Under the pieces are notes generated by a model. It saw nothing but the letters and a program-made list of their open reading frames with translations. It made no database searches and was not told where the DNA came from. Positions 17,733 to 25,622 of a DNA stretch of 64,000 bases are shown piece by piece. A program made the position numbers and the translations under genes. The stretch covers positions 514,993 to 578,992 of the forward strand of contig CP016202.1 in the NCBI GenBank assembly GCA_003433295.1, written 5' to 3'. Source of the DNA: Eubacterium minutum ATCC 700079 (GTDB lineage: Bacteria; Bacillota; Clostridia; Peptostreptococcales; Anaerovoracaceae). Position 1 is the first letter of the stretch; every line of letters begins with the position of its first letter.

Positions 17733-19664
17733 TTATTTCACGCTGCCCGCAACATAATTGAGAAGTCCCCCCGCAAGCAGAATGTCTTTCTGTCTTTCCG
17801 TAAAATCGCATACAAGAACACAGTCCTTACCCGTCGTTTCGTTTTTGAGCTTCATTCTTCCGCCTGTAAGTCCGTCATGAATATTTTCTATCCTCAGGTT
17901 GTCATCTCTTCCGAGCAAGTCGTAATCACCCGGGGTTTCAAATATCAGCGGCAGTATCCCCGCATTGATCAGGTTTGCGGCATGTATCCTTGCAAAACTC
18001 TTCGCTATCACAACTCTGACTCCAAGGTAAAGCGGAACAAGCGCGGCATGTTCTCTCGATGAACCCTGCCCGTAGTTCTCACCTCCGACGACTATGCCGA
18101 CGCCTGCTTTTTTTGCCCTGTCGGCGAAAGTTTCGTCGCACACTTCAAAACAGAATTTGGAAAGATACGGTATGTTCGAACGATACGGCAAGATCTTGGC
18201 TCCCGCGGGCATTATGTGATCGGTCGTTATATTATCTCCCACTTTCAATATCAGAGGCGCGGACAATTCATCCGCAAGAGGCTCTCCTTTAGGGAATTCT
18301 TTAATATTCGGTCCTCGCAATATCTCTATATCGACAGCTTCAGACTCGTCGGCCGGGTCGATTATGGCACTGTCGTCTATCTTGAATTTTTCCGGCAAAA
18401 CCACCTCGGGCATCTCCCCAAGCAAAGTCGGATCCGTGATCTCACCGTATATGGCCGCCGCCACGGCAGACTCCGGTGAAACCAGATATACCCTGCCGTC
18501 TTTTGTCCCCGAGCGACCTTCAAAATTTCTGTTAAAAGTGCGCAGTGAAATCCCACCCGAGTTCGGAGAAAATCCCATGCCTATACACGGCCCGCATGCG
18601 CATTCCAGAAGTCTTGCGCCACTTGCGAGTATATCGGTCAGCGCCCCGGAATCGGCGAGCATGGAAAGCACTTGTTTTGAACCCGGTGAGATCGACATGC
18701 TCACCGCGGGATTTACGGTTTTACCCTTTAGCAGCGCCGCAACTTTCAGCATGTCAAACAGAGAGGAATTGGTGCATGAGCCTATACAGACCTGATCGAC
18801 CTTCGTTCCCTTCAGCTCCGCCACATCAACAACCGCATCGGGGCTGTGAGGACATGCAATTTTCGCGTTCAAACGTGATAAATCTATATCTATAATCCTA
18901 TCGTAAACCGCGTCATCATCGCTTTCAAGAGGGACAAAATCTTCTTCACGTCCCTCAGCGGCAAGAAATTTCTTCGTAATTTCGTCCGACGGAAAAATAG
19001 ATGTGGTGGCGCCGAGTTCAGTCCCCATATTGGTTATGGTTGCCCTTTCCGGCACGGAAAGCTCACTTATTCCGGGACCGCCCCACTCTATCACGGCTCC
19101 GACGCCTCCTTTTACCGTTAAAATTCTAAGTATTTCAAGGCTTATGTCCTTTGCGGTGACAAAAGGCCTGAGTTTTCCGGTCAGATTGACTTTATACATC
19201 TTCGGCATGGTTATGTGGTAGGCGCCTCCGCCCATTGCGACCGCAACGTCAAGTCCCCCTGCACCCATTGCCAGCATTCCGATGCCCCCGCCCGTCGGAG
19301 TATGGCTGTCCGATCCGATCAATGTTCTGCCCGGTTTTCCGAATCGCTCAAGATGCACCTGATGGCAAATACCGTTTCCCGGCCTTGAAAACTTCAGGCC
19401 GTATTTCTTCGCCATGGACTGTATGAACCTGTGGTCGTCCGCGTTTTCAAAACCTGACTGTATCGTATTGTGATCTATGTACGCTACGGACAATTCCGTC
19501 CTGACCCTCGGTATACCCATAGTCTCAAATTCTAAATACGCCATCGTTCCCGTCGCGTCCTGCGTAAGCGTCTGGTCTATCTTAAGCGCCACTTCACTGC
19601 CCGCATCCATACTGCCGCCCACCATATGCTCCTTGATTATTTTCTGTGCAATAGTATATCCCAT
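17733..19664 (-). CDS. acnA: Aconitate hydratase
   Basis: A 643-residue monomeric aconitase interconverting citrate and isocitrate. Seen: IDQTLTQDATGT, GSDSHTPTGGGIGMLAMGAG, the [4Fe-4S] ligand Cys residues in CIGSCTNSS and ECACGPCIGMGF, and swivel-domain residues in GDNITTDHIMPAG and NYGQGSSREHAAL. The length fits the short clostridial type rather than the 890-residue bacterial AcnA. GGGAGAAAATAG lies before ATG. It stands between the GntR gene and icd, and with Re-citrate synthase completes the oxidative arm to 2-oxoglutarate. Confidence 0.95.
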   Translation of the reverse strand: MGYTIAQKIIKEHMVGGSMDAGSEVALKIDQTLTQDATGTMAYLEFETMGIPRVRTELSVAYIDHNTIQSGFENADDHRFIQSMAKKYGLKFSRPGNGICHQVHLERFGKPGRTLIGSDSHTPTGGGIGMLAMGAGGLDVAVAMGGGAYHITMPKMYKVNLTGKLRPFVTAKDISLEILRILTVKGGVGAVIEWGGPGISELSVPERATITNMGTELGATTSIFPSDEITKKFLAAEGREEDFVPLESDDDAVYDRIIDIDLSRLNAKIACPHSPDAVVDVAELKGTKVDQVCIGSCTNSSLFDMLKVAALLKGKTVNPAVSMSISPGSKQVLSMLADSGALTDILASGARLLECACGPCIGMGFSPNSGGISLRTFNRNFEGRSGTKDGRVYLVSPESAVAAAIYGEITDPTLLGEMPEVVLPEKFKIDDSAIIDPADESEAVDIEILRGPNIKEFPKGEPLADELSAPLILKVGDNITTDHIMPAGAKILPYRSNIPYLSKFCFEVCDETFADRAKKAGVGIVVGGENYGQGSSREHAALVPLYLGVRVVIAKSFARIHAANLINAGILPLIFETPGDYDLLGRDDNLRIENIHDGLTGGRMKLKNETTGKDCVLVCDFTERQKDILLAGGLLNYVAGSVK

Positions 19665-19721
19665 CTATTTTCTCCCGTCATACATTCTGTCTCGCTGTTT
19701 CGCTATCTCGCACTCTGTATT

Positions 19722-20390
19722 TCACTTATCCGTTTTTTGTTCGCCGCCTCTGTTGACGCATATGCTCTTATATGCATTTTCTATGTGAACCTTCATAAGT
19801 CTTTTCACTTCATCGGCATTTCTCGCTTTAAGAGCCTCGTAAATATCCCTGTGCTCTCTTATGGACTCCAACTGCCTCTTTTCATTGTTTTCAAGCGAAG
19901 CGCTCCTGTATTTAATTATCTTCCTGTGCAACGGTGAAAGGACCTTTTTAAGAACTCTGCTTCTGCAATGCGTATACAGCAGGTCATGAAATTTCGTGTC
20001 GTAATCTCTTATCTTTTCTATATCTTTCCTTGCGGCATAGAACTCCTGATGTTCAATCGCATCGTCTATCTCTTCGAGACCGGCATCATCTATCAGTCTG
20101 CACGCCCTCACCGCCGCAAGCACTTCAATTCGCCTTTTTATCTCGAAAAAATCATCGACATCTTCATCGGTTATCCCAAGGACCACGGTTCCTGTGTTGG
20201 ATTCACCGACAAGCCCCTCATCGTTCAAACGACTGAGCGCCTCCCTTACGGGTGTCCTGCTGACTCCCAGTTCCGATGCGAGTCTTTTCTCGCTTATTCT
20301 TTCACCTATCTTATAGTTTCCGCTCAATATATTATATTCGATTTTCTCAAAAACCTGATTCGCGAGCGACACACTCTTGTATTCAATCAT
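19722..20390 (-). CDS. GntR-family (FadR/FCD) transcriptional regulator
   Basis: A 222-residue regulator: winged-helix GntR domain (residues 8-72, GERISEKRLASELGVSRTPVREALSRL) and an FCD ligand domain with likely metal residues in YDTKFHDLLY, SIREHRDIYEAL and MKVHIENAY. FCD proteins sense small carboxylates. It overlaps the Re-citrate synthase stop by 4 bp (ATGA) and precedes aconitase, so it probably controls this operon; a GntR-type palindrome overlaps the operon promoter at 21969-21980. Ligand (citrate or 2-oxoglutarate?) is inference. Confidence 0.9.
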   Translation of the reverse strand: MIEYKSVSLANQVFEKIEYNILSGNYKIGERISEKRLASELGVSRTPVREALSRLNDEGLVGESNTGTVVLGITDEDVDDFFEIKRRIEVLAAVRACRLIDDAGLEEIDDAIEHQEFYAARKDIEKIRDYDTKFHDLLYTHCRSRVLKKVLSPLHRKIIKYRSASLENNEKRQLESIREHRDIYEALKARNADEVKRLMKVHIENAYKSICVNRGGEQKTDK

Positions 20391-21829
20391 TTTCCGAACT
20401 CCTTTTCGATACTCCTTTTCGATCGCTCATGGGGCGGTTCAGTGACTTTTATGGCCTGTGCGTCCTTCATATTTTTCTTAAATTCAATGATTTGCTGACG
20501 CATCTCACGGTTTGAAATATTGGTGGTTCTGCCGCTTTCATACAAGTCGTCTATCCATTTTTTCAGCTCAATCACAATTTTGTCCTGCTTGGTGACCTGC
20601 CTTTCCTCCGGCAGATCGAAGTGCTCGTTTATCCAGTACGCTATCCCCGCAAGTCCGCTCGTCTTTCCGATCGTTACGCCCGGTTTCTTATTCAGCAGTT
20701 TCTGCGTGTTGAATATGGTATAGATCTCCTGATCCTTCAAAAGACCGTCCGCGTGTATTCCCGCCTTGGTCATATTAAAATCTTCTCCGACAAACGGTGT
20801 TCTCGGCGGAATCACATATCCTATCTCATCTTCAAAGTAGTTCGCAATCTCGGTTATTGCCGTCGTGTCCATACCGTCGAGCGAGCCTCTGAGTCCCGCA
20901 TATTCAAACACCATTGCTTCCAGCGGTATATTTCCCGTTCGTTCGCCGATTCCGAGAAGAGAACAGTTTACGGAGCTGCATCCGTAAAGCCATGCCGTGG
21001 TCGCATTTGAAACGGCGTGATAAAAATCGTTGTGTCCGTGCCACTCGAGCATTTCACTCGGAACTCCCGCATAGTGCTGAAGGCCGTATATAATCCCCGA
21101 CACACTCCTCGGCAGAGCGACGCCGCTGTAAGGAACACCGTAACCCATAGTGTCGCATGCCCTTATCTTCACCGGAATCGAAACCTCTTCCGACAGCTTC
21201 ATTATCTCGTTTACGAAAGGCACCACAAAACCGTAAAAGTCCGCCCTTGTCAGGTCTTCAAGGTGGCATCTCGGAACCACTCCCGCTTCAAACGCGGACT
21301 TGATGGTATCAAGGTAATGTTCAACCGCCTGCTTCCTGCTCATGTTCATTTTCTTGAAGATATGGTAATCACTGCATGAAACGAGTATCCCTGTTTCCTT
21401 TATGCCCATATCCGTCACGAGTTTGAAGTCTTCTCTGTTCGCGCGTATCCACGTCGTTATTTCCGGAAATTTATATCCCAGATCCATGCACCTGTGAACC
21501 GCTTCCCTGTCCTTTTCCGTGTAAATAAAAAATTCCGACTGCCTTATTATCCCGTACGGGCCGCCCAGTTTTGCCAACAATTTATACAGTTCCACAATCT
21601 GTTCGACCGAGTACGGCGGCATCGCCTGCTGTCCGTCGCGAAACGATGTGTCCGTAATCCATATATCCTCCGGCATAGCTATCGGTACTCTCCTGTGGTT
21701 AAATGCAATCTTCGGCGCTTCTTCATAACCATAGATTTCACGCAGTAAATTGGCTTCTTTTACGTCCTGCAATGAATATTTGTAACTTGCCTGTTCAAGC
21801 AAATTGGTTTTCTTTGAAATCTCAAACAT
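20387..21829 (-). CDS. Re-citrate synthase (DRE-TIM metallolyase family)
   Basis: A 480-residue protein of the isopropylmalate/homocitrate synthase superfamily: ITDTSFRDGQQAMPPYSVEQ holds the metal-binding Asp and catalytic Arg, HLEDLTRADFYGF, RACDTMGYGVP, and the HGHNDFYHAVSNA metal His pair. Length and immediate association with aconitase and isocitrate dehydrogenase match the Re-face citrate synthase first found in Clostridium kluyveri, which replaces the ordinary Si-type enzyme for glutamate synthesis. Homocitrate or isopropylmalate synthase are alternatives but would not explain the operon. No good ribosome binding site precedes the ATG, and an in-frame stop lies two codons upstream, so the start is fixed. 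Confidence 0.85.
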   Translation of the reverse strand: MFEISKKTNLLEQASYKYSLQDVKEANLLREIYGYEEAPKIAFNHRRVPIAMPEDIWITDTSFRDGQQAMPPYSVEQIVELYKLLAKLGGPYGIIRQSEFFIYTEKDREAVHRCMDLGYKFPEITTWIRANREDFKLVTDMGIKETGILVSCSDYHIFKKMNMSRKQAVEHYLDTIKSAFEAGVVPRCHLEDLTRADFYGFVVPFVNEIMKLSEEVSIPVKIRACDTMGYGVPYSGVALPRSVSGIIYGLQHYAGVPSEMLEWHGHNDFYHAVSNATTAWLYGCSSVNCSLLGIGERTGNIPLEAMVFEYAGLRGSLDGMDTTAITEIANYFEDEIGYVIPPRTPFVGEDFNMTKAGIHADGLLKDQEIYTIFNTQKLLNKKPGVTIGKTSGLAGIAYWINEHFDLPEERQVTKQDKIVIELKKWIDDLYESGRTTNISNREMRQQIIEFKKNMKDAQAIKVTEPPHERSKRSIEKEFGK

Positions 21830-21968
21830 AATTCAATACAATCCATAGACCTTCTTCTTAAGGCTTATGTTTCTCCTTTCTCCCGGTAAATCCGGGTAAG
21901 TACGGCGGTCAGGTAAGAAAATCCGACCTGTTTTTCACGGTAAAACCGCCCGCCGGAATCGTGTCATA

Positions 21969-22007
21969 CATGTATACAAGTGTATCTTTTTGCGGGGTTA
22001 CTGTCAA
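21969..22007 (-). promoter_or_regulatory. Promoter and GntR operator of the Re-citrate synthase operon
   Basis: On the minus strand TTGACA (22002-22007), 17-bp spacer, TACACT (21979-21984), then CTTGTATACATG (21969-21980), a near-palindrome of the TTGTATACAA type bound by FCD regulators, overlapping the -10 and start site. The leader of about 140 nt down to 21830 holds small hairpins (CAGGT...ACCTG, CCCGGATTTACCGGG). From 22008 to 22389, up to panD, I see only AT-rich and mixed sequence and no gene I can support. Confidence 0.7.
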
Positions 22008-22389
22008 GTACTGTCAGACAGTGGATGGTCAAGTTCAATTATACCCTTGCATTATGAGGAATCTGTGTTACACTACTCATTGGAGATGGCATTTGAACGC
22101 AAAGCCATACTCTGCATGATGTACTTTAAAAACAGAATGAGCTTATATTGTAACCAAATGAGACTCAGAAAATGAAATTGACAATGACCGGAGTCATATC
22201 CCTTGTCGTGGGTAAAAACTTCTGCCGCAGCCGCGGCCGCCAACTTATTTCGGCTATATATAAGTTCAATCCATGCACGGTGATAGTTGGCTCTTTTTTG
22301 TTGTTGCGCATACCATGTCCACGCCTTGCAGAGCCGAACTCACCTGAATTCCATTTATCCACTGTTCTTTTAAGGAGGCTCAGGTAACT

Positions 22390-22785
22390 ATGAATATAGA
22401 AATGCTTTACGGAAAAATTCACAGAGCAACCGTAACTCAGGCCGATTTGAACTACGTCGGCAGTATAACGATAGACGAAGAAATAATGGACGCCTGCGGG
22501 CTTAGAGAATATCAAAAGGTCCAAATCGTCGATATAGACAATGGCAGCAGATTTGAAACCTACGTCATCTGCGGGGAATCGAAAAGCGGTATCATCTGCC
22601 TCAACGGTGCCGCCGCAAGATGCGTATGCGTGGGCGACAAGATAATAATAATGGCATACTGCAGTTGTGATTCGACGGAAGTTTCTTCGCACAAGCCTAA
22701 AGTCGTGTTTGTCGATGACAATAACAGGATTTTGCGGATAAGCGGTTACGAAAAACACGGGTTGCTCAAGGAGGTAATAAAATGA
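22390..22785 (+). CDS. panD: Aspartate 1-decarboxylase precursor
   Basis: A 131-residue pyruvoyl enzyme making beta-alanine from aspartate. The self-cleavage site is Gly-Ser in [18 protein letters not shown] (near residue 25), which yields the N-terminal pyruvoyl of the large subunit. [18 protein letters not shown] and [18 protein letters not shown] are family motifs. AAGGAGG is 12 nt upstream of ATG. It overlaps panC by 4 bp (ATGA). A longer open frame on the opposite strand here is a shadow. Confidence 0.96.
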   Translation: MNIEMLYGKIHRATVTQADLNYVGSITIDEEIMDACGLREYQKVQIVDIDNGSRFETYVICGESKSGIICLNGAAARCVCVGDKIIIMAYCSCDSTEVSSHKPKVVFVDDNNRILRISGYEKHGLLKEVIK

Positions 22786-23627
22786 ATGTCGCTTACAAAG
22801 TAGAAGAAACAAGAAATTATATCAAAGATATGAAAACTGCGGGCAAGACCGTGGGGCTTGTTCCGACCATGGGTTTTCTGCATCAGGGACATGCCAGTCT
22901 CATCAAAAAATCCGTTGAAGAAAATGACTGTACGGTAGTTTCCGACTTTGTCAATCCGACTCAGTTCGGTCCGAACGAGGATCTGGAAAGTTATCCGAGA
23001 GATTTCGATGCCGATCGCAGATTGTGCGAAAGTCTGGGCGCCGATATAATCTTTCACCCTGAACCGGGCGAAATGTATGAAAACCCGCATACAACCGTCG
23101 ATATAACCGTTCTGTCCGACGGCCTGTGCGGTAGCAAACGTCCCGGACATTTTCGCGGTGTATGTACGGTAGTTTCCAAACTGTTCAATATAGTTAAGCC
23201 CGACCGGGCGTACTTCGGCGAGAAAGATGCTCAGCAACTGGCGATAATCAGAAGGATGGTTCGCGACCTGAATTTCGATATTGAAATAGTAGGATGTCCG
23301 ATAGTTCGCGAAGCCGACGGACTTGCGATGTCATCACGCAACACGTACTTGTCCGACGAAGAACGCAGGGCAGCTCTCTGCCTTTCCAAGGCAGTGGAAA
23401 CCGGGCGTGATCTGATTAAACCGGGTATGCCGGTTTCCGCATTGCTGAAAGCAATGCGAGCTGCCATAGACGCGGAGCCCTTGGCTGAGATCGATTATCT
23501 TTCCGTTGTGGATTCGGACGAGCTCCAACCTTTAGATGTTGTAGACAGACCCGCTCTGATTGCAATGGCCGTTTACATCGGCAGGACACGGCTGATCGAC
23601 AACTTTTTCTTCGCTCCGGTTGAATAA
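22782..23627 (+). CDS. panC: Pantothenate synthetase
   Basis: A 281-residue pantoate-beta-alanine ligase. ATP-binding [16 protein letters not shown] (HxGH, residues 25-40), [38 protein letters not shown] and [12 protein letters not shown] are all present. It joins beta-alanine from PanD with pantoate; panB and panE are not in the window. The stop codon lies inside the first unit of a 25-26-bp tandem repeat (23620-23721). Confidence 0.97.
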   Translation: MNVAYKVEETRNYIKDMKTAGKTVGLVPTMGFLHQGHASLIKKSVEENDCTVVSDFVNPTQFGPNEDLESYPRDFDADRRLCESLGADIIFHPEPGEMYENPHTTVDITVLSDGLCGSKRPGHFRGVCTVVSKLFNIVKPDRAYFGEKDAQQLAIIRRMVRDLNFDIEIVGCPIVREADGLAMSSRNTYLSDEERRAALCLSKAVETGRDLIKPGMPVSALLKAMRAAIDAEPLAEIDYLSVVDSDELQPLDVVDRPALIAMAVYIGRTRLIDNFFFAPVE

Positions 23628-23721
23628 CGGAAGACCGAAAACCTATTGAATAACGGAAAACCGAAACCTATTGAATAACGAAAGACCAAAACCTATTGAA
23701 TAACGGAAGACCGAAAACCTA
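23620..23721. repeat. Four tandem 25-26-bp units over the panC 3' end
   Basis: Units start at 23620, 23646, 23671 and 23696, each a version of TTGAATAACGGAAGACCGAA followed by AACCTA. The first contains the final codons and stop of panC, so the coding end has been copied three times downstream. Units differ by one to three bases. Confidence 0.95.
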
Positions 23722-23800
23722 AAAAGGTAAAAACGTATTTTAAAAACGTTAAAATAAAAAATGCACGAAAAAACATTTGACTACGTCGGGAGGTAATGCA

Positions 23801-24766
23801 ATGAAAATTTTCAAGAAGTTCAATTCAATATTAGTCAAGTACATAGGTGTCGTAATAATATGTTTCTCGATTGCGGCTTTTTTCAAACCGGCTTCATTCG
23901 CGTGGATGACCGGGTACACCGCCATTTTCCTCGGAGTTGCCATGTTCGGTATGGGCACCACCATAAATTCTTCCGATTTCAGGAACATCTTCCTCCATCC
24001 CCGGGAAATCATCGCCGGATGTGTTACCCAGTACACGGTCATGCCTATCGCCGCATGGCTGATCTCCATGGTGTTTAACCTGAACGCAGATCTTGCTCTC
24101 GGCATGATCCTAGTGGGATGTTGTCCGGGCGGTACGGCGAGCAATGTGATCACGCATATCGCAGGTGGCGACGTGCCGCTGTCCGTGGGAATGACGATAA
24201 GCTCGACTCTCATTTCCCCGCTCATGACGCCGCTTTTAGTATTTTTACTTGCGGGAAGATGGGTGGATGTATCGTTCCTCGCCATGTTTAAATCGGTGGT
24301 TACGGTCATCCTGATACCTGTTCTTATGGGTATAACTCTGCGAAAACTTCTTTCCGACCGGATAGAAAAAATTTCCGTATTTTTGCCTACTGTTTCGTCA
24401 GCTTCCATCGTTCTCATAATCTCGGGAATCGTTGCGGCGAACGCCGGAAAAATTTTGACATCGGGGCTGCTCGTGCTCATCGTAGTTGCACTCCATAATA
24501 TCATCGGGCTGTTATCCGGTCTCGGCGTGGCAAGACTCCTTAAATTGAGGAAGGATCAATCCACCGCCATTGCGATTGAGATAGGCATGCAAAACAGCGG
24601 ACTGGCCGTTTCACTCGCAACGGTAAACTTTGCTCTTAATCCGCTTGCGACACTGCCCGGAGCCATATTCAGCGTTTGGCACAACATCTCCGGTTCAATC
24701 TTCGCAAGTATCAGGAGAAATCAGGACGGGGAAAGCATATTGAAAATGCCGAAAGAGGAGTTTTAA
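23801..24766 (+). CDS. Bile acid:sodium symporter (BASS) family transporter, PanS-like
   Basis: A 321-residue membrane protein with about nine or ten hydrophobic segments. BASS motifs: ATP-independent symporter signature GCCPGGTASNVITHIAGGDVPLS (near residues 105-127) and EIGMQNSGLAVSLA near 255. BASS members carry bile acids, pyruvate, pantothenate or ketopantoate; Salmonella PanS is a ketopantoate transporter. Its place directly after panD-panC makes pantothenate or a precursor the best guess. GGGAGG stands 7 nt before the ATG at 23801; an upstream TTG is less likely. Four bp before deoC. Confidence 0.82.
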   Translation: MKIFKKFNSILVKYIGVVIICFSIAAFFKPASFAWMTGYTAIFLGVAMFGMGTTINSSDFRNIFLHPREIIAGCVTQYTVMPIAAWLISMVFNLNADLALGMILVGCCPGGTASNVITHIAGGDVPLSVGMTISSTLISPLMTPLLVFLLAGRWVDVSFLAMFKSVVTVILIPVLMGITLRKLLSDRIEKISVFLPTVSSASIVLIISGIVAANAGKILTSGLLVLIVVALHNIIGLLSGLGVARLLKLRKDQSTAIAIEIGMQNSGLAVSLATVNFALNPLATLPGAIFSVWHNISGSIFASIRRNQDGESILKMPKEEF

Positions 24767-24770
24767 GACT

Positions 24771-25484
24771 ATGAAAGAGCATGGTTCCACACCCGGTAAA
24801 GCGATACCGGATAACCTGAACAGGTATTTTGACAGCACCCTGCTTAAGCCCGAGGCGACTGAACGACAAATAGAAAATCTATGCCGTGAAGCAATAACCG
24901 ATGATTTCTTTGCGGTCTGCGTCAACCCCTTCTATGTCCAAACCGCGAAAGCCGCTCTTTCTAAATATAAAGGCGCTTCAAACGTGAAAATTGCAACGGT
25001 CACAGGGTTTCCACTCGGTGCCGCGACCACTAAAGTCAAGGTTTCTGAAAGCGATGAGGCTCTGAAAAACGGAGCCAATGAGATCGATATGGTGATCAAC
25101 TTAGGGCTTTTGAAGGACAAAAAATATGCGGAGGTATCTCGCGATATCTCCGCTGTCGTTGAAGTAGCCTCAAACTACGATGCAATAGTAAAAGTAATTC
25201 TGGAAACCTGTCTGCTCTCGGACGAGGAGACGGTAAAAGCATGCATACTCTCTCGAGATTCAGGTGCCGCTTTCGTCAAAACTTCCACCGGTTTTTCCAC
25301 AGCCGGAGCTACCGTGCATGCAGTCGGACTCATGAAACAAACCGTGGGCGATACCATGAAAATCAAAGCTTCGGGCGGCATACGCAACCTTGAAACGGCT
25401 CTTAAAATGATAGACGCAGGCGCCGACAGGCTGGGCTGCAGTTCATGCACAGCCATCATGCGTGAACTGTCATCTTGCCGCTGA
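24771..25484 (+). CDS. deoC: Deoxyribose-phosphate aldolase
   Basis: A 237-residue class I aldolase splitting 2-deoxyribose-5-phosphate into glyceraldehyde-3-phosphate and acetaldehyde. The Schiff-base Lys is in AAFVKTSTGFSTAGAT, the second Lys in MKIKASGGIRN, and LKPEATERQIENLC and VCVNPFYVQTA are N-terminal motifs. It starts 4 bp after the transporter gene, so is co-transcribed with the pan genes although the pathways are not obviously related. The convergent stretch up to gltX (25485-25570) has a weak GCCGCT/AGCGGC stem and no clear terminator. Confidence 0.95.
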   Translation: MKEHGSTPGKAIPDNLNRYFDSTLLKPEATERQIENLCREAITDDFFAVCVNPFYVQTAKAALSKYKGASNVKIATVTGFPLGAATTKVKVSESDEALKNGANEIDMVINLGLLKDKKYAEVSRDISAVVEVASNYDAIVKVILETCLLSDEETVKACILSRDSGAAFVKTSTGFSTAGATVHAVGLMKQTVGDTMKIKASGGIRNLETALKMIDAGADRLGCSSCTAIMRELSSCR

Positions 25485-25570
25485 AAAAATGCCAAAACCC
25501 CTTTATGCTTTTCTTATTTGAGCGGCGCCTCGGCACTCTTCGTATGCTTGTCTTTGAATGGTATTACACC

Positions 25571-25622
25571 GCCTTCAGACACCTTGCACGCACCTCGCCT
25601 TCAGACACCTTGCACGCACCTC
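25571..25622. repeat. Two tandem 26-bp units over the gltX 3' end
   Basis: GCCTTCAGACACCTTGCACG plus CACCTC occurs at 25571-25596 and again at 25597-25622. The gltX stop codon (25575-25577) is in the outer unit, so the last residues of GltX (RARCLKARCVQGV) show the duplication. Confidence 0.93.

Noticed and set aside
16884-18062. Open frame of 392 codons on the plus strand opposite icd and acnA
   Set aside because: Spans two real genes in antisense, with a low-complexity Ser/Leu/Phe composition typical of shadows.
22172-22387. 71-codon open frame upstream of panD
   Set aside because: No ribosome binding site, composition not protein-like; more likely leader sequence.
22165-22812. Open frame of 215 codons on the minus strand over panD
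   Set aside because: panD is unmistakable on the other strand; this frame has no recognisable domain.
23620-23721. CRISPR-like array after panC
   Set aside because: Units are contiguous with no spacers and the first one overlaps the coding end; it is a tandem repeat.
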